Shown here: piece by piece, positions 25,200 through 34,574 of the stretch
Layout: every line of letters starts with the position of its first letter
Position numbering within the stretch: position 1 is the first letter of the stretch
Assembly (NCBI GenBank): GCA_020697135.1
Contig: JAJFBM010000008.1
Location: 1-41,702 of the forward strand
Length of the DNA stretch: 41,702 nt
Reading direction: 5' to 3'
Origin: Rickettsiaceae bacterium
GTDB taxonomy: Bacteria; Pseudomonadota; Alphaproteobacteria; Rickettsiales; Rickettsiaceae
Notes under the pieces: generated by a model
Database searches by the model: none
What the model was told of the DNA's origin: nothing
What the model saw: only the letters and a program-made list of their open reading frames with translations
Position numbers and translations under genes: made by a program

Positions 25200-26012
25200 A
25201 TGCAAGGAATAAAATTTTTAAAGATGCATGGGCTTGGTAATGATTTTGTAATTATTGAGAAAGAAAATATCCCAACAACTCTCGATTTAAAGTCATTTGT
25301 TAAACATATATCAGATAGAAGAACCGGCGTTGGTTGCGATCAATTCATTATTTTCAAAGATCATAAAACTTACTTTGAAATGTTTGTCTTTAATGCTGAT
25401 GGGTCAGAGGCAAGTGCTTGTGGCAATGCATCTCGCTGCCTTTCGCTTATTCATGCACAAAGATATGGCAATGAGAAAGTACAATTACAGGTCGCAGGTA
25501 GAAAGTTAAGTTGCCAAGTCCATAGCGATAATACAGTTAGTGTTAATATGGGGGAAGCAAGTTTTGATAAAACTTGGATGCCTGAAGCCTCTAAAATTTG
25601 GGAAATTGCAGAACGTTTTAAACTAGACCTTAGAGAAGTTGTTTGTGTTGATATGGGAAACCCCCATTTAGTGATATTTAGTAATGCTTTAACAGAAGCT
25701 GATAAAGCATTGCTTGGTGAAAAATTAGAAAAACATCAATTATTTCCTGAAGGGGTGAATGTAAATCTTGCAAATATTATAGGCGACTCTGTAGTAGAGT
25801 TAAAAGTTTGGGAAAGAGGAACAGGCGGCTTTACTCTTGCTTGCGGAAGCGGAGCATGTGCAACTTTTGCAGCTGCAAGGAAATTAGGGCTTGTAGGAGA
25901 AGTTGCAGAAATTAAGTTTCAACTCGGTTCACTAATAATGTCTATGGAAAAGGGAGTTGTAATGCGAGGCCCTGCAACGCTTGTATATGAAGGAATTTAC
26001 CATTATGGCTAA
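25200..26012 (+). CDS. dapF: Diaminopimelate epimerase
   Basis: 270 residues. DapF interconverts LL- and meso-diaminopimelate, supplying the peptidoglycan cross-linking residue and lysine. Both catalytic cysteines are present: C74 in EASACGNASRC and the second at about 215 in FTLACGSGACATF. The start KFLKMHGLGNDFVIIE and the GVGCDQ block are typical. Keeping this gene argues that the organism still makes meso-diaminopimelate, so some peptidoglycan synthesis is plausible. A TATAAT at 25159-25164 could be its -10; the ribosome binding site is weak. The 3' end overlaps mtaB by 8 bases, implying co-translation. Confidence 0.97.
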   Translation: MQGIKFLKMHGLGNDFVIIEKENIPTTLDLKSFVKHISDRRTGVGCDQFIIFKDHKTYFEMFVFNADGSEASACGNASRCLSLIHAQRYGNEKVQLQVAGRKLSCQVHSDNTVSVNMGEASFDKTWMPEASKIWEIAERFKLDLREVVCVDMGNPHLVIFSNALTEADKALLGEKLEKHQLFPEGVNVNLANIIGDSVVELKVWERGTGGFTLACGSGACATFAAARKLGLVGEVAEIKFQLGSLIMSMEKGVVMRGPATLVYEGIYHYG

Positions 26013-27264
26013 GACTAAAACCCAAGAAGTAGTAACATTTGGCTGCAGGCTTAATATCTATGAGAGCGAAGTTATTAAAAATAACATTGAGCAAAGCGGC
26101 CTGTCTAATGTTATGGTATTTAATACATGCGCAGTAACTAAAGAAGCTGAAAGGCAAGCACGGCAAGCAATTAGAAAAGCCAGACGCGATAACCCAGAAG
26201 TTAAAATAATAGTGACTGGTTGTGCTGCACAAATTAGCCCTGATATGTTTGCTAAAATGCCTGAAGTTGATAAGGTTCTTGGGAACGAGGAAAAGCTCCA
26301 TGCGGAGAATTACAACTTAAATGAGAATGCGCCAAAGTTACTTGTTAATGATATTATGTCAGTGACAGAAACTGCAGGTCATATGGTAAGTAGTTTTGAG
26401 GGAAGGGCTCGCGCTTTTATCCAAGTACAGAATGGTTGTAACCATCGCTGTACATTCTGTACCATTCCTTATGGGCGAGGCAACAGTAGATCGGTTCCCA
26501 TGGGCGAGATAGTTATGCAGGTAAGAAAGCTTGTAGAAATGGGTTATAATGAAGTGGTGCTAAGTGGGGTTGATGTTACATCTTATGGCCCTGATCTACC
26601 TGGGCAGCCAACTTTTCCACAAATGCTAAGAAGGTTACTCAGCCTTGTGCCAAATTTAAAAAGGCTAAGGTTGTCGTCAATTGACGTTGCTGAAATTGAT
26701 GCTGAATTATTTGAGTTGATGGCATATGAGCAAAGACTCATGCCGCATTTCCATATTAGCCTGCAAGCAGGTGATAATATGATTTTAAAGCGTATGAAGA
26801 GAAGGCATAATAGAGATCAAGTAATTGAATTTTGTGAAAAGCTTCGCGGGATTCGGCCAAATGTTGCCTTTGGAGCTGATATTATTGCGGGCTTCCCAAC
26901 AGAAACAGATGAAATGTTTGAAAATACTCTGAAGCTAATTTCGGAAGCATCGCTACAATATTTACATATATTCCCATATTCTGAGCGAGAAGGAACCCCA
27001 GCTGCGCGCATGCCACAAGTAGAGAAGCATATAAGGAAAGAGCGAGCTGCCTTGCTAAGAGCCCAAGGGGAAAAAGAGCTACAAAAGTTTTATCAAAAGC
27101 AAGTTGGAATGGAAGCAAATATAGTGCTTGAGAAAGAGAATTTTGGCAGGGCAGAGAATTTTGTGCCTGTAAGCATAACCCAAAATGGTGTACCTGGTGA
27201 TGTAGTAAAGGCTAAGGTTGCAAGTTTGATTAATGGAGCTTTGCAGGGCGAGCTTATTATATAA
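26005..27264 (+). CDS. mtaB: tRNA methylthiotransferase MtaB-type
   Basis: 419 residues. A radical-SAM methylthiotransferase that converts t6A37 to ms2t6A37 in tRNAs reading ANN codons. The N-terminal UPF0004 domain has its three cluster cysteines in FGCRLN, FNTCAV and VTGCAAQ. The radical-SAM motif CNHRCTFC starts at C145 (C145, C149, C152). A C-terminal TRAM-like segment follows (VGMEANIVLEKENFGRAENF). The ATG at 26005 is preferred: AAGGA lies 10 bases upstream and the protein then starts close to VVTFGCRLN as in relatives. An in-frame ATG at 25987 is possible. It overlaps dapF by 8 bases. The Asp/Gly-type MiaB and RimO subfamilies are less likely given the FGCRLN start. Confidence 0.92.
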   Translation: MAKTKTQEVVTFGCRLNIYESEVIKNNIEQSGLSNVMVFNTCAVTKEAERQARQAIRKARRDNPEVKIIVTGCAAQISPDMFAKMPEVDKVLGNEEKLHAENYNLNENAPKLLVNDIMSVTETAGHMVSSFEGRARAFIQVQNGCNHRCTFCTIPYGRGNSRSVPMGEIVMQVRKLVEMGYNEVVLSGVDVTSYGPDLPGQPTFPQMLRRLLSLVPNLKRLRLSSIDVAEIDAELFELMAYEQRLMPHFHISLQAGDNMILKRMKRRHNRDQVIEFCEKLRGIRPNVAFGADIIAGFPTETDEMFENTLKLISEASLQYLHIFPYSEREGTPAARMPQVEKHIRKERAALLRAQGEKELQKFYQKQVGMEANIVLEKENFGRAENFVPVSITQNGVPGDVVKAKVASLINGALQGELII

Positions 27265-27274
27265 GAGAAGTATA

Positions 27275-27820
27275 ATGCATTTAATTTTAGTAAATGGCTC
27301 AAATTTAAAGATTGTACATTCTAATTTACTTATTAAGTATCTAAAAGACTTTGACCGTGGAAATGATCAATATATTTCTCTTAAATGCGATAAACATGGA
27401 TATATTCAATCCATAAAAACCTTAGATAAAAGATATATTCTCGAATTTAAAGACATTTTAGGCGAGTTATATATTTCTAAGCGAGATAATTTAACTATTG
27501 AAGAAATTATCAGAATATTTATGGATTATTTTAATGGAAACTACTCTTGGAAAGAAAGGTTTCAATGGGAGCATATTGAGCTATTTCCCAATAATACTAA
27601 AAGAGAATTTCATTGGCGGGATCTCAATAAGATATTTTTTAATAATCCTGAAATAAAGCTTCATTGGGATGAGAAGGTTGATAAGGCTTTCAAAAATTTC
27701 TTTCCTATGGATTTTAACTATTTATTTGAGTCAGTTGAAACTATATATATTAAAGGAGCTATATTTTTCTCAATTATATCACTTATTTTGTATATATTGT
27801 TAAGCTATGGATTTTTGTAA
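27275..27820 (+). CDS. Unknown protein with C-terminal membrane anchor
   Basis: 181 residues from the ATG at 27275, ten bases after the mtaB stop, with GAGAAG upstream. An in-frame upstream codon inside mtaB is less likely. The first ~155 residues are soluble, aromatic and charged (FNGNYSWKERFQWEHIELFP; KREFHWRDLNKIFFNNPEIK). The last ~25 form a single hydrophobic helix (GAIFFSIISLILYILLSYGF) with nothing after it. This gives a tail-anchored topology, with the soluble part in the cytoplasm. No family is recognised. The close spacing suggests it is the last gene of the dapF-mtaB unit. Confidence 0.75.
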   Translation: MHLILVNGSNLKIVHSNLLIKYLKDFDRGNDQYISLKCDKHGYIQSIKTLDKRYILEFKDILGELYISKRDNLTIEEIIRIFMDYFNGNYSWKERFQWEHIELFPNNTKREFHWRDLNKIFFNNPEIKLHWDEKVDKAFKNFFPMDFNYLFESVETIYIKGAIFFSIISLILYILLSYGFL

Positions 27821-27981
27821 TTTTAAACGCTTTCTACCTTCTTCTAAGAGTATTTAATCTTCGCTCAAACTTGTTTAAGAAAAATAAATAATAATTTTGA
27901 TATAAATTTGCTTAGCGCTTGAACAATAATTTGCTATAAAAGTAAAGTATAAGATAAGGCAATTTAACATTATGAAATTTT

Positions 27982-28974
27982 ATGCCCTACTTTACAATAA
28001 TTTGTATTAATATAAGATTCTTGAGAATTATTACTTTTTTTGGATTATTTATGACTGTAAATATTTATGCAGCTACCAATCTTAAAACAGATAACCTAAT
28101 ATCCCATCAGCAACATTCAAAAGAAAATGTAAATTACAATGAAATAAGAAAAAGGCTTAAGCAGAATATAAATTTAACCCTACCTTTAGAAGAAACCTTT
28201 GAAATATTTGATAATTTAACTAAATTTGAGCTAGGAAGGTTTCTTCTTAAAAATAAAGGCTTAAATGGTTATTGGACTTCTTATATAATACTTCATGGTC
28301 CAAAGTTGCAGAATTTAAATCCTTTAGAAGCTTGGCTACTAAATCATGCTCCAACAGTAAGAGCTACCAGAGAAAGGTACGGTATATTTAAAAATCTTCT
28401 TCAAGAAAATATTCGCTCAGATATGGTTATGGCATCAATTCCTTGTGGGTTAATGGATGATCTACTTTCTCTTGATTACACGGGCTTCAGAAATGTCAAA
28501 CTAGTAGGTATTGACCTGGATAAAGAATCATTATCACTAGCTCAGCAAAATATCAAAACCTATGCAGTTGACAACGAAGTTAAATTTATTCAGCAAGATG
28601 CTTGGGGGCTTAGTGTTGTTGAGAAATATGATATTATAACTAGTAATGGTTTGAATATTTATGAGCATGACGATGAAAAGGTGGTAGAGCTATATAAAAA
28701 TTTCTACAAAGCATTGCGCCCAAATGGAATTTTAATTACAAGTTTTTTAACTCCTCCTCCTGCCATAAATCCTGATTCCACCTGGAAAAATATTGACCTA
28801 GAAGCACTTAAGAAACAGAAAGCAGTTTTCGCTGATATTTTACAAGTAAAATGGCAAGCATTTAGAACTGAAGCGCAAACTAAAGAGCAATTAGAAAAAG
28901 CTGGATTTAAAGATATTAAATTTATATATGATTCGCAAGGAATGTTTCCAACTGTAGTAGCAAGGAGAAGCTAA
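27982..28974 (+). CDS. Class I SAM-dependent methyltransferase with signal-like N-terminus
   Basis: 330 residues. A Rossmann methyltransferase domain lies at ~140-330. Motif I is replaced by MASIPCGLMDDLLSL; the acidic SAM-contact motif is VGIDLD (D178, D180); QQDAWGL is the motif around the adenine, and KALRPNGILITSFLTPPP is the post-II strand-turn. Upstream lies an N-terminal hydrophobic stretch (RIITFFGLFMTVNIYA followed by ATN) that looks like a signal peptide or anchor, unusual for a SAM enzyme because SAM is not available in the periplasm. Export to host cytosol is one explanation; a start further in at the internal Met of LFMTVN is another. The substrate is unknown. It is a single gene, separated from neighbours by more than 150 bases on each side. 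The 224 bases downstream hold nothing I recognise. Confidence 0.8.
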   Translation: MPYFTIICINIRFLRIITFFGLFMTVNIYAATNLKTDNLISHQQHSKENVNYNEIRKRLKQNINLTLPLEETFEIFDNLTKFELGRFLLKNKGLNGYWTSYIILHGPKLQNLNPLEAWLLNHAPTVRATRERYGIFKNLLQENIRSDMVMASIPCGLMDDLLSLDYTGFRNVKLVGIDLDKESLSLAQQNIKTYAVDNEVKFIQQDAWGLSVVEKYDIITSNGLNIYEHDDEKVVELYKNFYKALRPNGILITSFLTPPPAINPDSTWKNIDLEALKKQKAVFADILQVKWQAFRTEAQTKEQLEKAGFKDIKFIYDSQGMFPTVVARRS

Positions 28975-29198
28975 TAAATAAGCCACTTGTTTATAGTAAT
29001 ACTTTTTGATTCAAAATTAATATAACGTCAATTTAAAATAATAATTTCTTGGGTTGCTTTTATTAAGATAATTATTCAAGACATGTTATTCTTATATTTT
29101 AACAGTAGCAAAAATATAGTCTATCCTGCTGCAGCTTTAAGCCCATATTGTAAATCAGAAAAGCTAACAAAATTGTCCATTATCTGATCCTTATTGAA

Positions 29199-30443
29199 TT
29201 AAATTCTTTTAAAGCATAATATTGACCAATAAATATATATAATAGAAGCAGTTGCTATCCACCATAATTGCCATATTCCATAAGATATCATCCCAATTAT
29301 AAAATACTGCATAAATAGTGCAATTGAAATTGCTTGTAGGGATAGATTTCCTATATTACCAATGTTTTTAAATATGTTATTGATGACCCAAAATGCTAAA
29401 ATTAGCCCAATAATGCCAAGTTCTAGAAGAATTTGTAAAATATTATTATGTGGATGGAGAGGTAAAAAGGACCAAGTTGCTTCATTATAGAGTATGTAAT
29501 CGGCGAAAGTATTAGATATATATCTTGACGACTCTAAGCCAAAACCTAATATTTTATGTTCTGTGAAGAATTTTGCAACGTAATTCCATATATATACTCT
29601 ATGTTTTGCTGAATCCGGTAACTGAGGAATATCAGTAAGTATTTGTTCAGGCCTGATATTATACATAATAATTACAAAAATAATGGCCCCAATAAATAGC
29701 GCAAATTTAATTACAGATAATAATCTTCCTTTAGTAGAATATATTAGTATAAAACAAATGAGGCTGCAAAGGTAGGCGACTAAGCTTGCAAGACTATCAG
29801 AGGTAAATAGTAGATAGAGGGTTGAGAGATATATAGCTAATGCTAAAATTACTCGTTTAGAGGAAAGCATGTAGCCGATTACGATCCAGCTTAATAATGA
29901 TAAAATAGCACAACCTCTATCAAGCTTATAAAGAATGAAGTGGAAAGCATTATCAGTTTTTGGAAAAGCTTTACAGTATAGTTTAAAAAAAAAACCATCA
30001 GAATATACTTCGCACCAATATATAGCTGTAGCAATAAAAAATCCCAAACTAAGTATTTTTAATGTGTTCTCTTGAAATTTATCATTAAAGTTTTTAGGTA
30101 AGCTTTTGCCTATATTAAAATGCGGATTATAAAGAGAAGAATATAACGACTGAACAGCTAAGGTGGTTAGTATATAAAGAGAAATAATTTTCAAACTTAA
30201 GGCTACTGCTTGCTCAGGAATAGGGGACCATAAGCAGCTTATTGTTCCCCAAAGTAAAAATAAAATTATAGGAATATTATTAAAAAGTTGATTTTTTAAA
30301 TTTTGGGGGTTCAAGTATTTATAATATTCAAAGATGAAAGTAAGAGATAACAAAACTATAAAAATTGACGCAGATAGACCAGCAAGTAAGCATATTGGTG
30401 GAAAAATCAAAGATAAAATTAAGCTGCCTGTGATATGTTTCAT
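29199..30443 (-). CDS. O-antigen ligase/polymerase family membrane protein
   Basis: 414 residues with about ten to twelve hydrophobic segments along the whole length. The largest periplasmic loop contains ILGFGLESSRYI and, near 328, LHPHNNILQILLELGIIGL, the signature of the Wzy_C/WaaL family (O-antigen ligases and polymerases). The family transfers undecaprenyl-linked sugar chains to lipid A-core or polymerises repeat units in the periplasm. It is the last gene of a minus-strand operon, 5 bases after the DUF2155 gene, and so translationally linked. No sugar transferases or flippase are nearby. Whether it acts on lipopolysaccharide, capsule or protein glycans cannot be told from sequence. Confidence 0.82.
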   Translation of the reverse strand: MKHITGSLILSLIFPPICLLAGLSASIFIVLLSLTFIFEYYKYLNPQNLKNQLFNNIPIILFLLWGTISCLWSPIPEQAVALSLKIISLYILTTLAVQSLYSSLYNPHFNIGKSLPKNFNDKFQENTLKILSLGFFIATAIYWCEVYSDGFFFKLYCKAFPKTDNAFHFILYKLDRGCAILSLLSWIVIGYMLSSKRVILALAIYLSTLYLLFTSDSLASLVAYLCSLICFILIYSTKGRLLSVIKFALFIGAIIFVIIMYNIRPEQILTDIPQLPDSAKHRVYIWNYVAKFFTEHKILGFGLESSRYISNTFADYILYNEATWSFLPLHPHNNILQILLELGIIGLILAFWVINNIFKNIGNIGNLSLQAISIALFMQYFIIGMISYGIWQLWWIATASIIYIYWSILCFKRI

Positions 30444-30448
30444 GATTT

Positions 30449-31162
30449 TTATCTATTTAGATTTAACTTATCGCCTGTACAATCTGTAATGGAGATCTCA
30501 TATATTGGGTGTTCCATAGTGGAGAGTGATATGCTTGAGGAGAAAAGCCATCCTTTAAATATGTTTTTGGAGTCTTCGTCAATTTTCCTCTCTATAACAT
30601 TTACGAAGGCCTTACTCTCAGGGTTGTAACGGCTTGGGGATTTCCAGCATTTTAACGGAAATATTTCAATATTGCCAAAAAATGCGGATGAGCCTACATT
30701 TATTGTAAGTAATTGGGATTTAGCTGTGATTTTATTAGTAATAAGAACTGTAGCTTTATTATAATAATTTGCTGAAATTACACTTTCAAGATCGACGTCT
30801 TCTTCATTTCCGGCGCTGTCTTGTGCGGGCGGTTTATTAGGGATAGATTGAGGCGCAATATCAATTTTACTGGTATCTGGTGTGTTTTCATTAGTTGTTT
30901 CTCCGAGATCAAACTCTTCTTCAATTTTTTTTAAATCTTCTTGAGGATTGCTCTCAGTGGTGCTAGGTTGGACGCTTTTTACAGCTTGAGTAATAGTGTC
31001 ATCAATATTAGAATCATTATTACTTGAGGTGTCAAGAGTGGAATCTTCGCTAGAATCATCTGCATTTTCTTTATAAGCAACTTCATAAAGGAGTGTTTTA
31101 GTAGATGCTCCTGCATTAAAACTAAGAAGGCTTAATAGAATGAAAGTTAAAAGCTTGCTCAT
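30449..31162 (-). CDS. DUF2155 family exported protein
   Basis: 237 residues. A signal peptide is clear (MSKLLTFILLSLLSFNAGAS). Residues ~30-130 are a low-complexity acidic Ser/Thr/Asp/Glu-rich linker. Residues ~134-232 match the DUF2155 pattern of alphaproteobacteria: FFGNIEIFPLKCW, then IFKGWLFSSSISLSTMEHPI and YEISITDC, with two cysteines placed as in the family. The family is periplasmic and of unknown role. The ATG overlaps the previous gene by four bases (ATGA). The long acidic linker is unusual and could let the domain reach across the periplasm. Confidence 0.82.
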   Translation of the reverse strand: MSKLLTFILLSLLSFNAGASTKTLLYEVAYKENADDSSEDSTLDTSSNNDSNIDDTITQAVKSVQPSTTESNPQEDLKKIEEEFDLGETTNENTPDTSKIDIAPQSIPNKPPAQDSAGNEEDVDLESVISANYYNKATVLITNKITAKSQLLTINVGSSAFFGNIEIFPLKCWKSPSRYNPESKAFVNVIERKIDEDSKNIFKGWLFSSSISLSTMEHPIYEISITDCTGDKLNLNR

Positions 31163-31461
31163 ACAATGTACCCTAATAAATTTTTAATCTCAGTTGAGTT
31201 TCCTCTGTAAATAATCTTTGTATAACCAAGCTTTAAAGCTGAAATTGCTGCAGCGTGATCGTCTTCAACGTCAATTATAGTATCTTTAATTTTAAATTCG
31301 CTTCTTAAAACATTAAAAATATGATGCACAACTTTTATACCTAAGTAATGAATACTACTAGAAGAATTTATTAAAATAACATCTTTTCCTTCAAGGCTTA
31401 AGAGCTCTTTTCTTGCTTGCTCAAGAGATGCAACCTTTAAAGTAAATTGTTTCTCTAACAT
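31159..31461 (-). CDS. Unknown small protein in the tkt operon
   Basis: 100 residues from the ATG at 31461, which has AAAGGA close upstream. A more distal ATG at 31485 lies inside tkt and lacks a site. It starts MLEKQFTLKVASLEQARKEL and continues GKDVILINSSSSIHYLGIKV, DTIIDVEDDHAAAISALKLG and TKIIYRGNSTEIKNLLGYIV. This is an alternating beta-alpha pattern, reminiscent of a small Rossmann-like or STAS-like fold. I do not recognise the family. It lies 13 bases after tkt and overlaps the DUF2155 gene by four bases, so all are probably co-transcribed. Soluble, no signal peptide. Confidence 0.75.
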   Translation of the reverse strand: MLEKQFTLKVASLEQARKELLSLEGKDVILINSSSSIHYLGIKVVHHIFNVLRSEFKIKDTIIDVEDDHAAAISALKLGYTKIIYRGNSTEIKNLLGYIV

Positions 31462-31474
31462 TATTCCTTTCTTC

Positions 31475-33457
31475 TCATATAGCATAAATCGCTAAATGCT
31501 GTCTAATCTTATCTGCAATTTGTTGAGCTTCTAAGCCAAAATGCTTCATCAAAACCTCATGAGGAGCAGAAGCCCCAAAATTATCTAAGCCAAAGAATAA
31601 ACCATGAGTGCCGATAATTTTATGCCAGCCAAATGAGCAAGCTGCTTCAATAGCAACTCTAATCGTATTTTCACCTAGTACTTCATTAATATATTCTTTA
31701 GGTTGTTTAAAGAATAATTCAATAGATGGAACAGATATTATTCTAGTACTAATATTATGATCTTCTAGCAGCTTCTGTGTTTCCATAGCAAGACTTACCT
31801 CGGATCCGGTGGCAAAAATAGTAACATTAGTCTCTTTTAAACTTAAAGTACTTTTACTGATTATATAAGCACCTTTTTCGCATAAATTCTCCTTTGATTG
31901 CCAATCTCGGAGTTGAGGAAGTTTTTGGCGAGTTAAGGCAAGTAAAGTTGGTGTATGTTTTGATTTCAAACCTATATCCCATGATTCTACTACTTCTACT
32001 ATATCAGCAGGACGCATTACCTTTAAATTTGGTATTGCGCGAAGTGATGCAAGATGCTCTATAGGTTGATGTGTTGGGCCATCTTCACCCACCCCTATAG
32101 AGTCATGAGTGAAAATATAGATTACTGGTAATTGCATTAGTGCAGCAAGTCTGATGGTGGGGCGCATATAATCGCTAAAAACTAAAAAAGTGCCGCCAAC
32201 TACTTTAAAGCCAGATAATGCAAGCCCATTCATAATAGCCCCCATAGCTGCTTCTCTTGGGCCATAATGTAAGAAGTTACCAGAAAAGTCTATTTTTGTT
32301 ATTGCTTGGCATTGTTTGCTTTTTAAGCTATTCGATGTTGATAAGTCAGCTGAGCCAATTATAACTTTTTCATCTTTCAATATATATTCAGCTACTCGGC
32401 CAGAAGAGCTTCTAGTTGCTTCTGAAATATTCTTCTCACTTAACATTTCTTTAAAGGCAGGGATTATTGGATCATTCACATAATAATCCTTGCAAAGGTT
32501 CATTGATTCTTTGCTTAGAGAATTATATTTATTTTGCCAAGCCTCATAAGTTTCTTTATTCCTAAGCCAAGCATTACGCCAGGCTTTGAGTAAATCATCA
32601 TGGATCTCGAAATCATGATGCATCCATTGTAAATATTGTTTCAAAGCATTAAATTCTTCTATACCTAAAGGTGAGCCATGCACTCCTTCCGATCCCATTT
32701 TGTTTGGTGCGCCATAGCCGATTTTTGTCTTACAAGCAATAATAAATGGCTTATCACTATTTTGAGCTTGTTGTAAAGCTTGATGAATTTCACTAAAATC
32801 ATGGCCATTTACTGCAGCAGTTGCCCAACCCATTGCTTCAAATTTTGCTAGTTGATTTTCTGATATTGTCAGGGAGGTTGGCCCATCAATTGTGATTTCG
32901 TTATCGTCAAAAAGCACTATTAAATTATTTAATTTGAGATGGCCTGCAATTGATGCTGCTTCATAGCTTACTCCTTCCATTAAGCAGCCATCACCTGCTA
33001 CACAATATATTTTATAGTCAGCAATTTCTACGCCGAGCGATGCTTTATATTTTTTCTCAGCAATCGCCATACCTACCGCGTTTGCAAAGCCCTGGCCAAG
33101 TGGACCTGTAGTAGTTTCTATTGCCGGGTGCAGTTCTCTTTCAGGGTGCCCTGCAGCTTTTGAATTAAGTTGCCTAAAATTCTTTATATCATCTAATGAA
33201 AAATCCTTGTAACCTGTAAGATAAAGCAGGGAATAAAGAGCCATTGAGCCATGACCTGCTGAAAATACTAGCCTATCTCTGTTAAACCATTTAGCATCAT
33301 TAGGATTAAACTTTAAAAAATCAAACATTAAAACTGTAAGTACATCACTCATGCCAAGAGGCATGCCAGGGTGGCCAGATTTTGCTTTCTCAACGGCTTC
33401 GGCAGAAAGAAGACGGATGCAATTGCTCAGCGAGTTTAATAAGGAAATATCTTTCAT
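31475..33457 (-). CDS. tkt: Transketolase
   Basis: 660 residues. Thiamine-diphosphate enzyme of the pentose phosphate pathway that moves two-carbon units between sugar phosphates. The N-terminal domain has SGHPGMPLGMSDVL and the cofactor motif GDGCLMEGVSYEAASIAGHL (~155-175) ending in FDDNEITIDG. The pyrimidine domain has GVGEDGPTHQPIEHL near 455-470, whose Asp and His contact the substrate. A C-terminal transketolase domain follows (VTIFATGSEVSLAMETQKLL). Length is normal. It heads an operon with an unknown protein, the DUF2155 protein and the O-antigen-ligase-like gene. A role in making sugar precursors for envelope glycans, such as pentoses and heptoses, would fit that company but is inference. 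Confidence 0.97.
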   Translation of the reverse strand: MKDISLLNSLSNCIRLLSAEAVEKAKSGHPGMPLGMSDVLTVLMFDFLKFNPNDAKWFNRDRLVFSAGHGSMALYSLLYLTGYKDFSLDDIKNFRQLNSKAAGHPERELHPAIETTTGPLGQGFANAVGMAIAEKKYKASLGVEIADYKIYCVAGDGCLMEGVSYEAASIAGHLKLNNLIVLFDDNEITIDGPTSLTISENQLAKFEAMGWATAAVNGHDFSEIHQALQQAQNSDKPFIIACKTKIGYGAPNKMGSEGVHGSPLGIEEFNALKQYLQWMHHDFEIHDDLLKAWRNAWLRNKETYEAWQNKYNSLSKESMNLCKDYYVNDPIIPAFKEMLSEKNISEATRSSSGRVAEYILKDEKVIIGSADLSTSNSLKSKQCQAITKIDFSGNFLHYGPREAAMGAIMNGLALSGFKVVGGTFLVFSDYMRPTIRLAALMQLPVIYIFTHDSIGVGEDGPTHQPIEHLASLRAIPNLKVMRPADIVEVVESWDIGLKSKHTPTLLALTRQKLPQLRDWQSKENLCEKGAYIISKSTLSLKETNVTIFATGSEVSLAMETQKLLEDHNISTRIISVPSIELFFKQPKEYINEVLGENTIRVAIEAACSFGWHKIIGTHGLFFGLDNFGASAPHEVLMKHFGLEAQQIADKIRQHLAIYAI

Positions 33458-33615
33458 ATGAATTCTTACTTATGTTTATTTACAAATCACAAATTTTAAC
33501 CTATCTTAGGTATAAATTCATGTTGGGTTTATAAATTTTAATTGATCTTTGCGATATATAGTTAAACTATATATCAAATTAAAATGATCGCACAGTTTAA
33601 ACTAAAAAAAATAAT

Positions 33616-34503
33616 ATGACAACCTTTCTCACAAGATATATAGATTTAGTTGTTAACTATATGCAACTTTTCTTTAGGTTTGCAGCGCTTTCTTTATATT
33701 CACCAGAATTTTATCAAGATGTTTATAAAAGGTTTAATGGTTGGGGCGTCAGGTATGTTTTTACCGCTTCTTTTATTGCAACATTAGTAGTTTCCATATT
33801 TTATCTCAAAATATTTGAGCAAGTTAGGGATTATTATGCTTATGATAAAACAAGCGAGAGCTTAAGCGATTTAGACCATATTATGAATCAATTTCCAAGT
33901 TTAAACTATAATGGTAAATCAATTTCCATTGATGAAGAAGAACCTTACTATATATATAATCTCCAGGGCAAATCTTTCTTGGTTATAGATACATATGTAA
34001 ATAATAATGATAAATATAAAACTGAAAGAGTTGTTTTAACCAAAGATCAGATCATATTTAATTTTTCTCGTGAGAATAGTAAATCTACAAATTCAGTTTA
34101 TAATATTGAATATGATAAAATTTTAAGTTTTAGTGGTTTAAGTAATTCTGCTCAAATCTTAACTCTTATCGAAATAAAAAAGATTCTAGCTCAAGTGCTT
34201 GAGAATACTCTTAAGGTATTTACTTATATTATCTTCCCGATTTTATTAATAATTAATCTATTATATATTCTGCTTCTTAAAATAATGAATGTCGTAATTA
34301 TATATATATTCTTGAATATGTTTGTCGGCAAGGCTTTAATCAAAGATTCTTTCCGCCTGGTTATGTTTGCATCAGTTGTGCCGATTATCTTAAGCCAATT
34401 ACCTACAGCTGTACCGCTGCTGACAGGCGTTGCTCCAATGGTAGAATTATGGTCTCTTATGGTCATGGTTTATGGATTATATAGGCTGAAGGAGCAGGGT
34501 TAA
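33616..34503 (+). CDS. DUF1189-like multi-pass membrane protein
   Basis: 295 residues. The N-terminus contains FAALSLYSPEFYQDVYKRFNGWGVRYVF, leading into a membrane helix (YVFTASFIATLVVSIFYL). The middle, ~75-190, is a soluble domain, probably extracytoplasmic. Three or four further helices follow near 200-290 (TYIIFPILLIINLLYILLL; VVIIYIFLNMFVG; TGVAPMVELWSLMVMVYGLY). This layout and the SLYSPxFY...GWG motif fit DUF1189 membrane proteins, whose function is unknown. The assignment is by pattern only. It is divergent from tkt, with a 158-base gap that should hold both promoters. Confidence 0.7.
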   Translation: MTTFLTRYIDLVVNYMQLFFRFAALSLYSPEFYQDVYKRFNGWGVRYVFTASFIATLVVSIFYLKIFEQVRDYYAYDKTSESLSDLDHIMNQFPSLNYNGKSISIDEEEPYYIYNLQGKSFLVIDTYVNNNDKYKTERVVLTKDQIIFNFSRENSKSTNSVYNIEYDKILSFSGLSNSAQILTLIEIKKILAQVLENTLKVFTYIIFPILLIINLLYILLLKIMNVVIIYIFLNMFVGKALIKDSFRLVMFASVVPIILSQLPTAVPLLTGVAPMVELWSLMVMVYGLYRLKEQG

Positions 34504-34574
34504 TTAAAACTATTGACAGTTGGATAAAAGTATTTTAATTTACAATTAGAATTCATTAATTTTAAGGGGTAATT

